The translations under genes and the position numbers were made by a program. This document shows positions 45,120-52,941 of a stretch of DNA of 64,000 nt, one piece after another. Within the stretch, counting starts at the first letter, position 1. Every line of letters starts with the position of its first letter. The stretch is from Bacteroidales bacterium (GTDB lineage Bacteria; Bacteroidota; Bacteroidia; Bacteroidales; FEN-979): positions 1-64,000 of the forward strand of contig JANXZO010000002.1 of NCBI GenBank assembly GCA_025355465.1. Reading direction: 5' to 3'. Below the pieces are notes generated by a model. The model searched no databases, had not been told where the DNA came from, and saw only the letters and a program-made list of their open reading frames with translations.

Positions 45120-45830
45120 ATGAAAACCGTTGTTCATAAAGCCAATAGCCGTGGCCACGCCTATTACGGGTGGCTCGACTCCCACTTCACCTTCAGTTTT
45201 GCCAACTATTACGACGCTTCGCGGGTGCATTTCGGCAGTCTGCGGGTGCTCAACGACGACTACATCGCCGGGGGCGGCGGCTTCGACCAGCATCCCCACG
45301 ACAACATGGAGATCATCACCATTGTGACGGAAGGCGAGATCGAACACAAAGACAGCATGGGCCACACGCAGGTGATCGGTCCGGGCGAGGTGCAGGTGAT
45401 GACGGCCGGTACCGGGATCTTTCATTCGGAGTACAACAAGAGCGAGGACCTCCCGGTGAAGCTGCTGCAGATCTGGATCTTTCCGAACCGGAAAAACCTC
45501 TCGCCACGCTATGATCAGAAGGAGTTCGACATGACCAAAAGGCACAACACGTGGCAGCGGCTGGTCTCCCCCGATGAACCGGGTACGCTGATGGTCAACC
45601 AGTCGGCCTGGTTCTCCATGACCAAGCTCGATGCGAACAAAAGCCTCAGCTATCAGCTGCACAACCCCTACCACGGCCTCTATATCTTCATTCTCGAAGG
45701 GGCGGCAGAGATGAACGGGACCCTGCTCGAACAACGCGACGGCGCCGGCATCTCCGGCGTGGCACAGGTGGAGATCCTGGCCAACAAGCAGTCGCACATC
45801 CTCCTCATGGAGATCCCCATGACCGCGTAA
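45120..45830 (+). CDS. Pirin-family cupin protein
   Basis: 236 aa, typical size. Bicupin; the N-terminal cupin holds the metal ligands: HPHDNMEIITIVTEGEIEHKDSMG (two His) and TAGTGIFHSEYN (His and Glu). The second cupin is around residues 150-235 (LYIFILEGAAEMNGTLLEQRDGAGIS). Pirins bind iron and some show quercetin 2,3-dioxygenase activity or redox sensing; the role here is unknown. Monocistronic, with its own promoter. Confidence 0.92.
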   Translation: MKTVVHKANSRGHAYYGWLDSHFTFSFANYYDASRVHFGSLRVLNDDYIAGGGGFDQHPHDNMEIITIVTEGEIEHKDSMGHTQVIGPGEVQVMTAGTGIFHSEYNKSEDLPVKLLQIWIFPNRKNLSPRYDQKEFDMTKRHNTWQRLVSPDEPGTLMVNQSAWFSMTKLDANKSLSYQLHNPYHGLYIFILEGAAEMNGTLLEQRDGAGISGVAQVEILANKQSHILLMEIPMTA

Positions 45831-45911
45831 ACCACTACGGCACGGCTGAATTCACTTTGAGATCAAGCCGGAATTTACCATCTTTGCAAACCTAAACCAA
45901 ACAAACCCAGC

Positions 45912-46466
45912 ATGACAAACAAGCTCCTCTCCCTGGTGATCCTCCTTACGGTGATCCTCTCTTCCTGCGACAGCGGACTGAAAGAAAAAGCACGCGATAC
46001 CTCCAACGATACCGTCAAGATCTCCGTGCTCACTTTTGCCGGCTTGGCCGATTCACTCTCCAACCGCAAGGTGATCATCGACGGCACCGTGCTGCACACC
46101 TGCAAACATGGCGGCAAACGCATGTTCCTGGTCGACGGCTCCGACAGCGTCCGCGTGGAGATCACCGCAGGTACGGAAGTGATCAAGTTCGACGAAGCCC
46201 TGATCGGCAGTAAAGTACGTGTCTGGGGTACCCTGAAAGAGGAGCGGATCGATACCAAATACCTGAATGAGTGGGAAAACGAGGTGAAGAAACCCGAAGC
46301 CAACCACGATGTGGGTATTCACTCAGGCGCCAAAGGCCATGAAGACCAGACCGTCCAGGACAAGCTCGACAACATCGCCTCACTGCGTGTCGAACTGAAA
46401 CAGAGCGGCAAAGACCACCTCTCCTTTTTCTCCATCGAAGCCTGGAAGTTCACCGAACTTAAGTAG
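45912..46466 (+). CDS. Lipoprotein with OB-fold-like domain
   Basis: 184 aa. Lipobox in VILLTVILSSC|DSG. The body reads as an OB-fold type beta barrel: NRKVIIDGTVLHTCKHGGKRMFLVDGSDSVRVEITAGTE ... GSKVRVWGTLKEERID. It carries a TCKHGG cysteine/histidine segment and a C-terminal HDVGIHSGAKGHEDQ stretch rich in His. No confident family name. It lies 3 bp before the PepSY-type gene, so the two probably work together at the inner membrane/periplasm; a metal or haem link is possible but unproven. Confidence 0.75.
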   Translation: MTNKLLSLVILLTVILSSCDSGLKEKARDTSNDTVKISVLTFAGLADSLSNRKVIIDGTVLHTCKHGGKRMFLVDGSDSVRVEITAGTEVIKFDEALIGSKVRVWGTLKEERIDTKYLNEWENEVKKPEANHDVGIHSGAKGHEDQTVQDKLDNIASLRVELKQSGKDHLSFFSIEAWKFTELK

Positions 46467-46469
46467 CCC

Positions 46470-47036
46470 ATGCAACGAAAAACACTCCGGCGGTGGAACA
46501 ATGCCCTTCACCGCGACATCGGCTATTTATGTGTAGGCATGACCCTCATCTATGCCATCTCGGGGATCGTGATGAACCATTTCAAATCGGGCGACTTCTA
46601 CCACCCCGACTACAGCAAATCATACAAAGAGTTCAAGGTGGCTCCGCCGGCCAACGGCAAAGCCGACCAGGCTTATGTGGACCTTATCCTCGACCGGCAG
46701 GGGGAACGGAAACATTATAAGAGCTTCATCACCGGCGAAAACTACGTGCAGATCTTTCTCACCAATGGCTCGGTGTACATCGACCTCACCACCGGCGAAG
46801 GCCAGATCGAACAGAAAACGCCACGCTATGTCATCCGGGAGTTCAACCTGATGCACTACAACAACCTGAAAAAATTCTACACGTGGTTCTCCGACGCCTA
46901 CGCCGTGGCGCTGATCGTCCTTGCCATCACCGGACTCTTTGTCCTGCGCGGGAAAAACGGCATCATCGGCCGCGGAGCCTGGCTTACCGCCCTCGGCATC
47001 CTGCTGCCGGCGTTATTTTTGTTGTATTACATGTAG
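46470..47036 (+). CDS. PepSY-associated membrane protein
   Basis: 188 aa. An N-terminal helix with conserved-looking WNNALHRDIGYLCVGMTLIYAISGIVMNH, a periplasmic PepSY-like part (residues 45-125, NYVQIFLTNGSVYIDLTTGEG), then LMHYNNLKKFYTWFSDAYAVALIVLAITGLFVLRGKNG and a last helix. This is the PepSY-TM pattern of small membrane proteins often tied to iron or haem uptake and membrane reductases. The histidines in the helices (LHRDIG, MNH, LMHY) fit haem ligation, as inference. Convergent with the downstream gene, 8 bp apart. Confidence 0.82.
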   Translation: MQRKTLRRWNNALHRDIGYLCVGMTLIYAISGIVMNHFKSGDFYHPDYSKSYKEFKVAPPANGKADQAYVDLILDRQGERKHYKSFITGENYVQIFLTNGSVYIDLTTGEGQIEQKTPRYVIREFNLMHYNNLKKFYTWFSDAYAVALIVLAITGLFVLRGKNGIIGRGAWLTALGILLPALFLLYYM

Positions 47037-47044
47037 CCTGATCG

Positions 47045-48058
47045 CTACCGCATCGGGTATTTCTTGAAAATCTCCTCGCTCTTCATCAGGATGTCGATGT
47101 ACTGTGCGCGTTTATAAGCAAAGGGGTCTTTCATGTTTTTACGGGAGAGCTTGCCTTTGAAGTCGTCGATGGTGGCGTATTTCTTGTGGTCCATCCAGGC
47201 GTTGAGCTCCTCGATCACCTTGGTGATCTGGCCGATGCCGTGTTTGTAGAGGGTGCTCACGATCTGCACGCTGTCGGCGCCGGCGATGATCATCTTGGCG
47301 GCGTCTTTTCCGGTAAAGATCCCGGTGTTGGCGCAGAGCGATCCGCGGATCTCGCCGGCCAGGAGTCCGATGTAACGCAAGGAGGCCCGGCTGTCGTCTT
47401 CGTGGCTCAGGTTGTACGGAAATACATGCTCTTCGGTTTCGAGGTCGATGTCGGGCTGAAAGAGGCGGTTGAACAGCACAAAGCCGTCAACGCCGGCGTA
47501 GTACATGTTCTGGATCACCATCAGGGTGTTGGTGTAGTACGGACTCAGCTTCACGCTTACCGGGATCTTCACGCTCTTCTTCACCTCGGCAACCACGTCG
47601 AGCTGCTGGTTCACGATGGCTTTACCCTCCTTTTTGTAGTCGCCCGGAACCGAGTAGAAATTCAGCTCCAGGGCGTTGATACCCGTTCCTTCGAGCTGCC
47701 GGGCATACTCCACCCAGGTTTCGTCGAAGGTACAGTTTAAACTCGCGATGACCGGGATGTGCACCGACTCCACCACCTTCTTCAGATGGCTCAGGTGGGC
47801 GCGCGGACCCGCATGTTCAATGTCGGGAAAGAGGCTGATCATCTCGGCGTGGCGCTCGTTGTACTGGTTGAGCTCTTCGCTGAGCTGCAACCGTTCCAAC
47901 TCCACCTGCTCCTCAAAAAGCGTCTTGTAAACGATGGCCGCGGCGCCTGCATCCTCCATCTTTTTGCAGTTATCAACCTCCTTCACCAGGTTGCTCGCAC
48001 CTACGATAACGGGATTCTTCAACTTCAATCCCATGTAATTCGTCGTTAAATCTGCCAT
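47045..48058 (-). CDS. Dihydroorotate dehydrogenase-like flavoprotein
   Basis: 337 aa TIM-barrel protein of the DHOD-like family: MADLTTNYMGLKLKNPVIVGASNL, NCKKMEDAGAAAIVYKTLFEEQ, VIASLNCTFDETWVEYARQL, IPVSVKLSPYYTNT and LCANTGIFTGKDAAKMIIAGADSVQIVSTLY (FMN-phosphate region). It differs from PyrD in the active-site loop and is found next to pyruvate:ferredoxin oxidoreductase genes, as here (61 bp downstream of nifJ). Probably a ferredoxin-linked oxidoreductase; the substrate is not established. Confidence 0.88.
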   Translation of the reverse strand: MADLTTNYMGLKLKNPVIVGASNLVKEVDNCKKMEDAGAAAIVYKTLFEEQVELERLQLSEELNQYNERHAEMISLFPDIEHAGPRAHLSHLKKVVESVHIPVIASLNCTFDETWVEYARQLEGTGINALELNFYSVPGDYKKEGKAIVNQQLDVVAEVKKSVKIPVSVKLSPYYTNTLMVIQNMYYAGVDGFVLFNRLFQPDIDLETEEHVFPYNLSHEDDSRASLRYIGLLAGEIRGSLCANTGIFTGKDAAKMIIAGADSVQIVSTLYKHGIGQITKVIEELNAWMDHKKYATIDDFKGKLSRKNMKDPFAYKRAQYIDILMKSEEIFKKYPMR

Positions 48059-48119
48059 AGCACTTTAGATTTTATTAGTTTTCAAAAATAGAAGGAAATT
48101 ATCAATTGTCAATTATCAA

Positions 48120-51100
48120 TTATTGTCCGTACTGCATTTCCGACAGCCGTTTATAATGCGCATACCTCCACTTTGCGTTCTCCTCTGCGGCCGTAAAGAG
48201 CTCTTCTGCCTCTTCGGGGAACATCTGTTTGAGCGATGAGTAGCGCACTTCGCTGGAGAGGAACTCCTGGAACTTCTGCCATTCGGGCTCTTTCGAGTCG
48301 AGGGTGAAGGGGTTCTTTCCTGCGTTGCCGTTCACGGGGTTGTAGCGGTAAAGCTGCCAGTAGCCGGATGCCACGGCGCGGTCCATCTCCTCCTCCACCT
48401 TGCCCATGCCGAGTTTGAGGCCATGGTTGATACAGGGGGCGTAGGCGATAATGATCGAGGGCCCGTTGTAGGATTCGGCCTCTTTCACGGCGCGGAACAG
48501 CTGACTGTTGTTGGCGCCCATCGAAACCTGCGACACATACACATAACCATAGGTCATGGCCATGGCGCCCAGGTCTTTCTTGCGCACCTTCTTGCCGGAT
48601 GCGGCAAACTTGGCCACAGCGCCCACGGGGGTCGACTTCGACGACTGTCCGCCGGTGTTGGAATAGACTTCGGTGTCGAGCACCAGGATGTTGACGTCTT
48701 CGCCCGAGGCGATCACGTGGTCGAGGCCGCCGTAGCCGATATCGTAGGCCCAGCCGTCGCCGCCGATGATCCAGAGCGACTTCTTGATCAGGTACTGCCG
48801 GAGGCTTAGCAGGTCGGTGGCCAGCGGGTTCTTCTCTTTGGCCAGCATCGGAAGCAACAATTCCGTAGCCGCTTTGGAGGCTTCTGCGTTGTACATCCCG
48901 TCGATCCATGCTTTCATGGCGTCCAGGGTGGCAACGCTCATCATGTTCTCCTTGATGGCTAGGCGCATCTTGTCGGCCATGCGTTTGCGGAGCTGGGTGA
49001 TGGCAACGGCCATACCATAACCATATTCGGCATTGTCTTCAAACAACGAGTTGGCCCAGGCAGGTCCCTGTCCGTCTTTGTTGGCACGGTATGGGGTAAA
49101 GGGTGCGGTTCCGCCGTAGATGGAGGAGCAGCCGGTGGCGTTGGCAATCATCATCCGCTCGCCGTAAAGCTGGGTGAGCAGCTTGATGTAGGGGGTTTCA
49201 CCGCAGCCGGCGCAGGCTCCCGAGAACTCGAAGAGAGGCTGTGCAAACTGACTGTTCTTGAAGGTCTTGAAACGGTCGATGGTGTCGGTCTTGTAACTCA
49301 CCTTGCCCACTACATAATCCCAGTTTTTCATCTCGGGCATCTGGGTCTCGATGGGTTTCAGCTCCAGCGCTTTGGTCTTGGCGGGACAAACATCCACGCA
49401 GTTGCCGCAGCCGGTGCAGTCGAGGGTGCTCACCTGAATGCGGAACTCCATGCCGGCGAGCTCTTTGCCAATGGCCTTGAGGGTAGCCATACCGGCAGGT
49501 GCGGCGGACTTCTCGGCTTCATTTAACAGGAACGGACGAATGGCAGCGTGGGGACAAACATAGGCACACTGGTTGCACTGGATGCAGTTGGCGGGGAGCC
49601 ACTCGGGCACGTTCACGGCGATGCCGCGTTTCTCGAGCTGGGTCATCCCCATGGGGAAGGTACCGTCTTCGCGGCCCACAAAGGCGCTTACAGGGATGTC
49701 GTCGCCGTTCATGGCGCTCACCGGGTCGAAAATATCGCGCACGAAAGCATTCTTGCTCAAATCGGTGGAGGCTTTCACCACGAGCTTCGACCATTCGGCC
49801 GGGATCTCAACCTGGGTGAGTTCACCGCCGCGGTCGATGGCGGCGTAGTTCATGTTCACGATCTCTTCGCCCTTGCGGCCATAGGTCTTGTAGATGGCTT
49901 TCTTCATCTCCTTCACGGTGGATTCGTAGGGGATCACGTTGGCTACCTTGAAGAAGGCGCTCTGCATGATGGAGTTGGTGCGGTTTCCCAATCCGATCTC
50001 GTCGGCGATCTTGGTGGCGTCGATGATGTAGAATTTGATCTTGTGGTCGGCCAGGTATTTCTTCATGTGGTCGGGCAACCGGCGTTTGGTCTCTTCGGCA
50101 TCCCACATGGAGTTAAGGAGGAAGGTTCCGCCATCTTTCAGGCCTTTGAGCATGTCGTACTTGTCGAGATACGCCGGTACGTGACAGGCCACGAAGTCGG
50201 GGGTGATCACCAAATAAGGCGAACGGATGGGGGTGTCGCCAAAACGGAGGTGCGACACGGTGACGCCGCCGCTCTTCTTGGAGTCGTAGGCGAAGTAGGC
50301 CTGTGCATACTTGTCGGTGTTGTCGCCGATGATCTTGATGGAGTTCTTGTTGGCGCCCACGGTGCCGTCGGAGCCGATGCCGTAGAACTTGGCGGTGTAG
50401 GTGCCGGCGGGTGCGATGTCGATCTCGGGGCTGAGGGGCAGGGAGTGGAAGGTAACATCGTCCACGATACCCAGGGTGAAGTGGTTCTTCGGCTCCTTCG
50501 CCTTGAGGTTCTGATATACGGTGATGATCTGCGCGGGGGTGGTGTCTTTCGAACTCAGACCGTAACGGCCGGCGATGATCATGGGGCGGCTCTCTTTGTC
50601 GTAGAACATGTCGCGGATGTCGAGGTACAACGGATCTCCGTTGGCACCGGGCTCCTTGGTGCGGTCGAGTACGCAGATGCGCTTCACGCTCTTCGGCAGC
50701 ACGTTACAGAAGTATTTCTCCGAGAAGGGGCGGTAGAGGTGAACCGAGATGAGGCCGACCTTTTCGCCTTTGGCCATGAGGTGGTCGATGACCTCCTTGG
50801 TGGTGTCGGTGATGGAGCCCATGGCTACGATGATGTTTTCGGCTTCCGGGTGACCGTAGTACATGAAGGGGTGGTACACACGGCCGGTGAGTTTGGTGAT
50901 CTCCTGCATGTAGGCGTCTACCACGTCGGGGATCGGCTCATAAAACTTGTTCACCGCCTCTTTGGCCTGGAAGAAGATGTCGGGGTTCTGGGCAGTGCCG
51001 CGGGTTACCGGATGTTCGGGGTTGATGGCTCGGTCGCGGAACTCCTGCAACGCCTGATAGTCGAGCAGCTTCATCATATCCTCATTCTCGAGGTACTCGA

Positions 51101-51653
51101 TCTTCTGGATCTCATGTGAAGTGCGGAAACCGTCGAAGAAGTGTAGGAAAGGTATGCGGGTTTTGATGGCGGTGAGGTGGGCGATGCCGGCGAGGTCCAT
51201 GACCTCCTGCACCGAACCCGAAGCCAGCATGGCAAAGCCTGTTTGGCGGGTAGCATATACGTCGCTGTGGTCGCCGAAGATGGAGAGAGCGTGGGCAGCT
51301 ACCGTGCGGGCGCTTACGTGGAACACGGCGGGCAGGAGTTCACCGGCCAGTTTGTACATGTTGGGGATCATCAGGAGGAGGCCCTGGGAGGCGGTAAAGG
51401 TGGAGGTGAGGGCGCCGGCCTGGAGGGAGCCGTGGAGCGCACCGGCAGCGCCGGCTTCCGACTGCATCTCGACGACCTTAACCTCGTCGCCGAAAATATT
51501 TTTACGTCCGTGGGCCGCCCATTCATCTACGTTCTCGGCCATGTTGGAAGAGGGGGTGATGGGGTAGATCGCGGCAACCTCGCTGAACATATAGGCCATA
51601 TGGGCAGCAGCCTGGTTCCCGTCGCAGGATAAGAATTTTTTAGTTTTATTCAT
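48120..51653 (-). CDS. nifJ: Pyruvate:ferredoxin (flavodoxin) oxidoreductase
   Basis: 1177 aa from the ATG at 51651-51653. Single-chain PFOR: domain I with AAIYPITPSSNMAENVDEWAAHG, the CoA-binding middle, a two-[4Fe-4S] ferredoxin domain (CIQCNQCAYVCPHAAIRPF and CTGCGNCVDVCPAKTKAL) and the thiamine-diphosphate domain (SGACAGCGETPYIKLL, IGGDGWAYDIGYGGLDHV, DTEVYSNTGGQSSKSTP). Oxidises pyruvate to acetyl-CoA and CO2 with reduced ferredoxin, a hallmark of anaerobic metabolism. No nitrogen-fixation genes are present, so the symbol is historical. The DHOD-like gene follows on the same strand. Confidence 0.97.
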   Translation of the reverse strand: MNKTKKFLSCDGNQAAAHMAYMFSEVAAIYPITPSSNMAENVDEWAAHGRKNIFGDEVKVVEMQSEAGAAGALHGSLQAGALTSTFTASQGLLLMIPNMYKLAGELLPAVFHVSARTVAAHALSIFGDHSDVYATRQTGFAMLASGSVQEVMDLAGIAHLTAIKTRIPFLHFFDGFRTSHEIQKIEYLENEDMMKLLDYQALQEFRDRAINPEHPVTRGTAQNPDIFFQAKEAVNKFYEPIPDVVDAYMQEITKLTGRVYHPFMYYGHPEAENIIVAMGSITDTTKEVIDHLMAKGEKVGLISVHLYRPFSEKYFCNVLPKSVKRICVLDRTKEPGANGDPLYLDIRDMFYDKESRPMIIAGRYGLSSKDTTPAQIITVYQNLKAKEPKNHFTLGIVDDVTFHSLPLSPEIDIAPAGTYTAKFYGIGSDGTVGANKNSIKIIGDNTDKYAQAYFAYDSKKSGGVTVSHLRFGDTPIRSPYLVITPDFVACHVPAYLDKYDMLKGLKDGGTFLLNSMWDAEETKRRLPDHMKKYLADHKIKFYIIDATKIADEIGLGNRTNSIMQSAFFKVANVIPYESTVKEMKKAIYKTYGRKGEEIVNMNYAAIDRGGELTQVEIPAEWSKLVVKASTDLSKNAFVRDIFDPVSAMNGDDIPVSAFVGREDGTFPMGMTQLEKRGIAVNVPEWLPANCIQCNQCAYVCPHAAIRPFLLNEAEKSAAPAGMATLKAIGKELAGMEFRIQVSTLDCTGCGNCVDVCPAKTKALELKPIETQMPEMKNWDYVVGKVSYKTDTIDRFKTFKNSQFAQPLFEFSGACAGCGETPYIKLLTQLYGERMMIANATGCSSIYGGTAPFTPYRANKDGQGPAWANSLFEDNAEYGYGMAVAITQLRKRMADKMRLAIKENMMSVATLDAMKAWIDGMYNAEASKAATELLLPMLAKEKNPLATDLLSLRQYLIKKSLWIIGGDGWAYDIGYGGLDHVIASGEDVNILVLDTEVYSNTGGQSSKSTPVGAVAKFAASGKKVRKKDLGAMAMTYGYVYVSQVSMGANNSQLFRAVKEAESYNGPSIIIAYAPCINHGLKLGMGKVEEEMDRAVASGYWQLYRYNPVNGNAGKNPFTLDSKEPEWQKFQEFLSSEVRYSSLKQMFPEEAEELFTAAEENAKWRYAHYKRLSEMQYGQ

Positions 51654-51708
51654 AATATATTGGTGTTTAAATATTTGGCGCTTGTGTTGTGAATTTTCTA
51701 ACAAACTG

Positions 51709-51716
51709 CAAAATTA
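51709..51716 (-). promoter_or_regulatory. -7 box for nifJ
   Basis: TAATTTTG followed by C on the minus strand, 56 bp before the nifJ ATG. No well-spaced -33 TTG is seen. Confidence 0.5.
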
Positions 51717-51764
51717 ATGAATTCTGATTTCAAAGCCTAAGAAATTAAAGAAAAAGATAGGACC

Positions 51765-51820
51765 CTCCCGATCCGTTCATCTTCCGAAAATTCCGGGATA
51801 AAAAAAATAACGGACGGGAG
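51765..51820. other. Long imperfect hairpin between nifJ and rpsT
   Basis: CTCCCG-A-TCCGTT (51765-51777) pairs with AACGGACGGGAG (51809-51820): 12 bp with one bulged A, around a 31 nt loop holding an A-run. It sits between the divergent nifJ and rpsT promoters. Role unknown; there is no adjoining T-tract. Confidence 0.45.
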
Positions 51821-51840
51821 AGACTGGTGTTCAACATTTT

Positions 51841-51870
51841 TTGTGAATTAACAAGAATGTATTATCTTTG
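51841..51870 (+). promoter_or_regulatory. Promoter of rpsT
   Basis: TTG (51841-51843), a 19 bp spacer and TATCTTTG (51863-51870) followed by C. The leader is about 80 nt and holds GAGTTAA-like repeats (51886-51912). Confidence 0.7.
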
Positions 51871-51953
51871 CACCCCCAATCAAGGAGTTAAGAAATATTA
51901 GTTAAGAGTTAATAGTTTAAGTTTGCTGCAGTTGCAGTAGTAAAAAAGAAAAT

Positions 51954-52217
51954 ATGGCAAACCATAAATCAGCAGAGAAGAGAATTCGCAGTACCGAAGA
52001 AAAACGCATCCTGAACAAATACCAGGCCCGCACTGTCCGCAATGCCGTGAAGAAGATCCGTGGCGCCGAAGAGGCAGAGACCCTCACCAAAGAGATCCCG
52101 GTCGTCGTTTCCAAAATCGACAAGCTGGCCAAGAAAAGCGTTATTCACAAAAATAAGGCTGCCAACCTGAAGAGCAAACTGATGAAGAAAGCCAACGCCC
52201 TGAAAGTTAAGGCCTGA
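51954..52217 (+). CDS. rpsT: 30S ribosomal protein S20
   Basis: 87 aa, standard S20 size. Begins MANHKSAEKRIRSTEEKRILNKYQARTVRNAVKKIR and is a lysine/arginine/alanine-rich three-helix protein ending LKSKLMKKANALKVKA. Binds 16S rRNA early in 30S assembly. It has its own strong promoter and a terminator about 50 bp after the stop, so it is monocistronic. Confidence 0.97.
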   Translation: MANHKSAEKRIRSTEEKRILNKYQARTVRNAVKKIRGAEEAETLTKEIPVVVSKIDKLAKKSVIHKNKAANLKSKLMKKANALKVKA

Positions 52218-52268
52218 TCTTCCTTCAGTACATCGTATTTTGCAGGTAATCCATGCCTGCTCCCCCAT

Positions 52269-52300
52269 TCCCGATTCGTTGCTGCGTTTCGGGATTTTTT
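52269..52300 (+). terminator. Rho-independent terminator of rpsT
   Basis: TCCCGA (52269-52274) and TCGGGA (52289-52294) form the stem, followed directly by six T residues. Confidence 0.7.
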
Positions 52301-52303
52301 ATT

Positions 52304-52366
52304 GTTGAAAAAAGGGGCAAATGGGCACAAGGGCACAAGAGCACAAGAGCACAGGGGCACAGGGGT
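52304..52366. repeat. Left arm: GGGCACAA-type tandem array
   Basis: After an A-run come five or so imperfect units of GGGCACAA/GAGCACAA/GGGCACAG. The reverse complement of this array recurs at 52806-52860, so the two arms form an inverted pair around the gene at 52372-52737. Confidence 0.75.
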
Positions 52367-52371
52367 GGGAT

Positions 52372-52737
52372 TTAACTGATGAATTTTTTTAAGGATTTTA
52401 TGAGCCCGGAAAGTTGAGCGTTTATTTTAAACAATTTTCCCTGAATGTCTTTATGTGTGTCCGCTTGCAAATAGCCAAGTTGTGTAGAAATAACCAACAA
52501 GGTCTCCAATTCAGCAAGACTTGCCTGCGAGATTCTCAGGTATCTTATATATTCGACAGAATACCCCCTTGCCGACCCTTCACTGATGTTAGCCGGAATA
52601 GATACCGCAGCCCGGCGGATCTGGCTGGTAATACTATATAATTCATCCCTGCGAAACTCTTTCGTGATCCTGTAGATCTCAGCTACCAGTCCGATGGCAT
52701 CCTTCCATACGTTTAAATCCTTATGTGTTTCCATCAT
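52372..52737 (-). CDS. Four-helix-bundle protein (23S rRNA intervening-sequence protein family)
   Basis: 121 aa. The S23/IVP pattern is clear: HKDLNVWKDAIGLVAEIYRITKEF, then ELYSITSQIRRAAVSIPANISEGSARGYSVEYIRYLRISQASLAELETLLVISTQLGYL, and a final helix. Family members occur inside 23S rRNA intervening sequences in some bacteria and as free-standing genes elsewhere; here no rRNA surrounds it. A molecular role is not established. The gene is boxed by inverted GGGCACAA arrays and lies opposite to its neighbours, which suggests a transferred cassette. The related Avd proteins of diversity-generating elements share the fold, but no reverse transcriptase is present. Confidence 0.88.
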   Translation of the reverse strand: MMETHKDLNVWKDAIGLVAEIYRITKEFRRDELYSITSQIRRAAVSIPANISEGSARGYSVEYIRYLRISQASLAELETLLVISTQLGYLQADTHKDIQGKLFKINAQLSGLIKSLKKFIS

Positions 52738-52805
52738 GCATTTTTAGCATTAATCCTGAAAATCAAAAAAGGCAAACCGGGTGTTGAAAAAAAAATGCAA
52801 AATTA

Positions 52806-52860
52806 TTTCCCTATTTTCCCTTGTGCCCCTGTGCCTTTGTGCCCTTGTGCCCCTTTTTTG
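52806..52860. repeat. Right arm: inverted GGGCACAA-type array
   Basis: Units such as CCTTGTGCCC and CTGTGCCTTTGTGCCC end in CCCCTTTTTTG, the reverse complement of the left arm including its A-run. A third, shorter copy in this orientation is at 53941-53967, before glsA. Confidence 0.75.
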
Positions 52861-52887
52861 CAATTCATCCAATTGTGAGTACCTTTG
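52858..52887 (+). promoter_or_regulatory. Promoter of glsB
   Basis: TTG (52858-52860), a 19 bp spacer and TACCTTTG (52880-52887). The -33 TTG is the last bases of the right-arm repeat, so the repeat supplies part of the promoter. The leader holds an AAAATGG array and a strong purine-rich ribosome-binding site (GGAGGGGGGAG, 52931-52941). Confidence 0.65.
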
Positions 52888-52941
52888 TTAGACAAATGGT
52901 AAAATGGCAAGATCTAAAATGGTAAAATGGGGAGGGGGGAG

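Noticed and set aside
49548-51119. 523-codon plus-strand frame opposite nifJ
   Set aside because: Antisense shadow with Val/His/Gly-rich composition and no recognisable motif.
48120-51653. Evidence for nitrogen fixation from nifJ
   Set aside because: PFOR is general anaerobic metabolism; no nifHDK or related genes are present.
52304-52860. Diversity-generating retroelement or retron suggested by an Avd-like four-helix bundle
   Set aside because: No reverse transcriptase and no template/variable repeat pair in the window.
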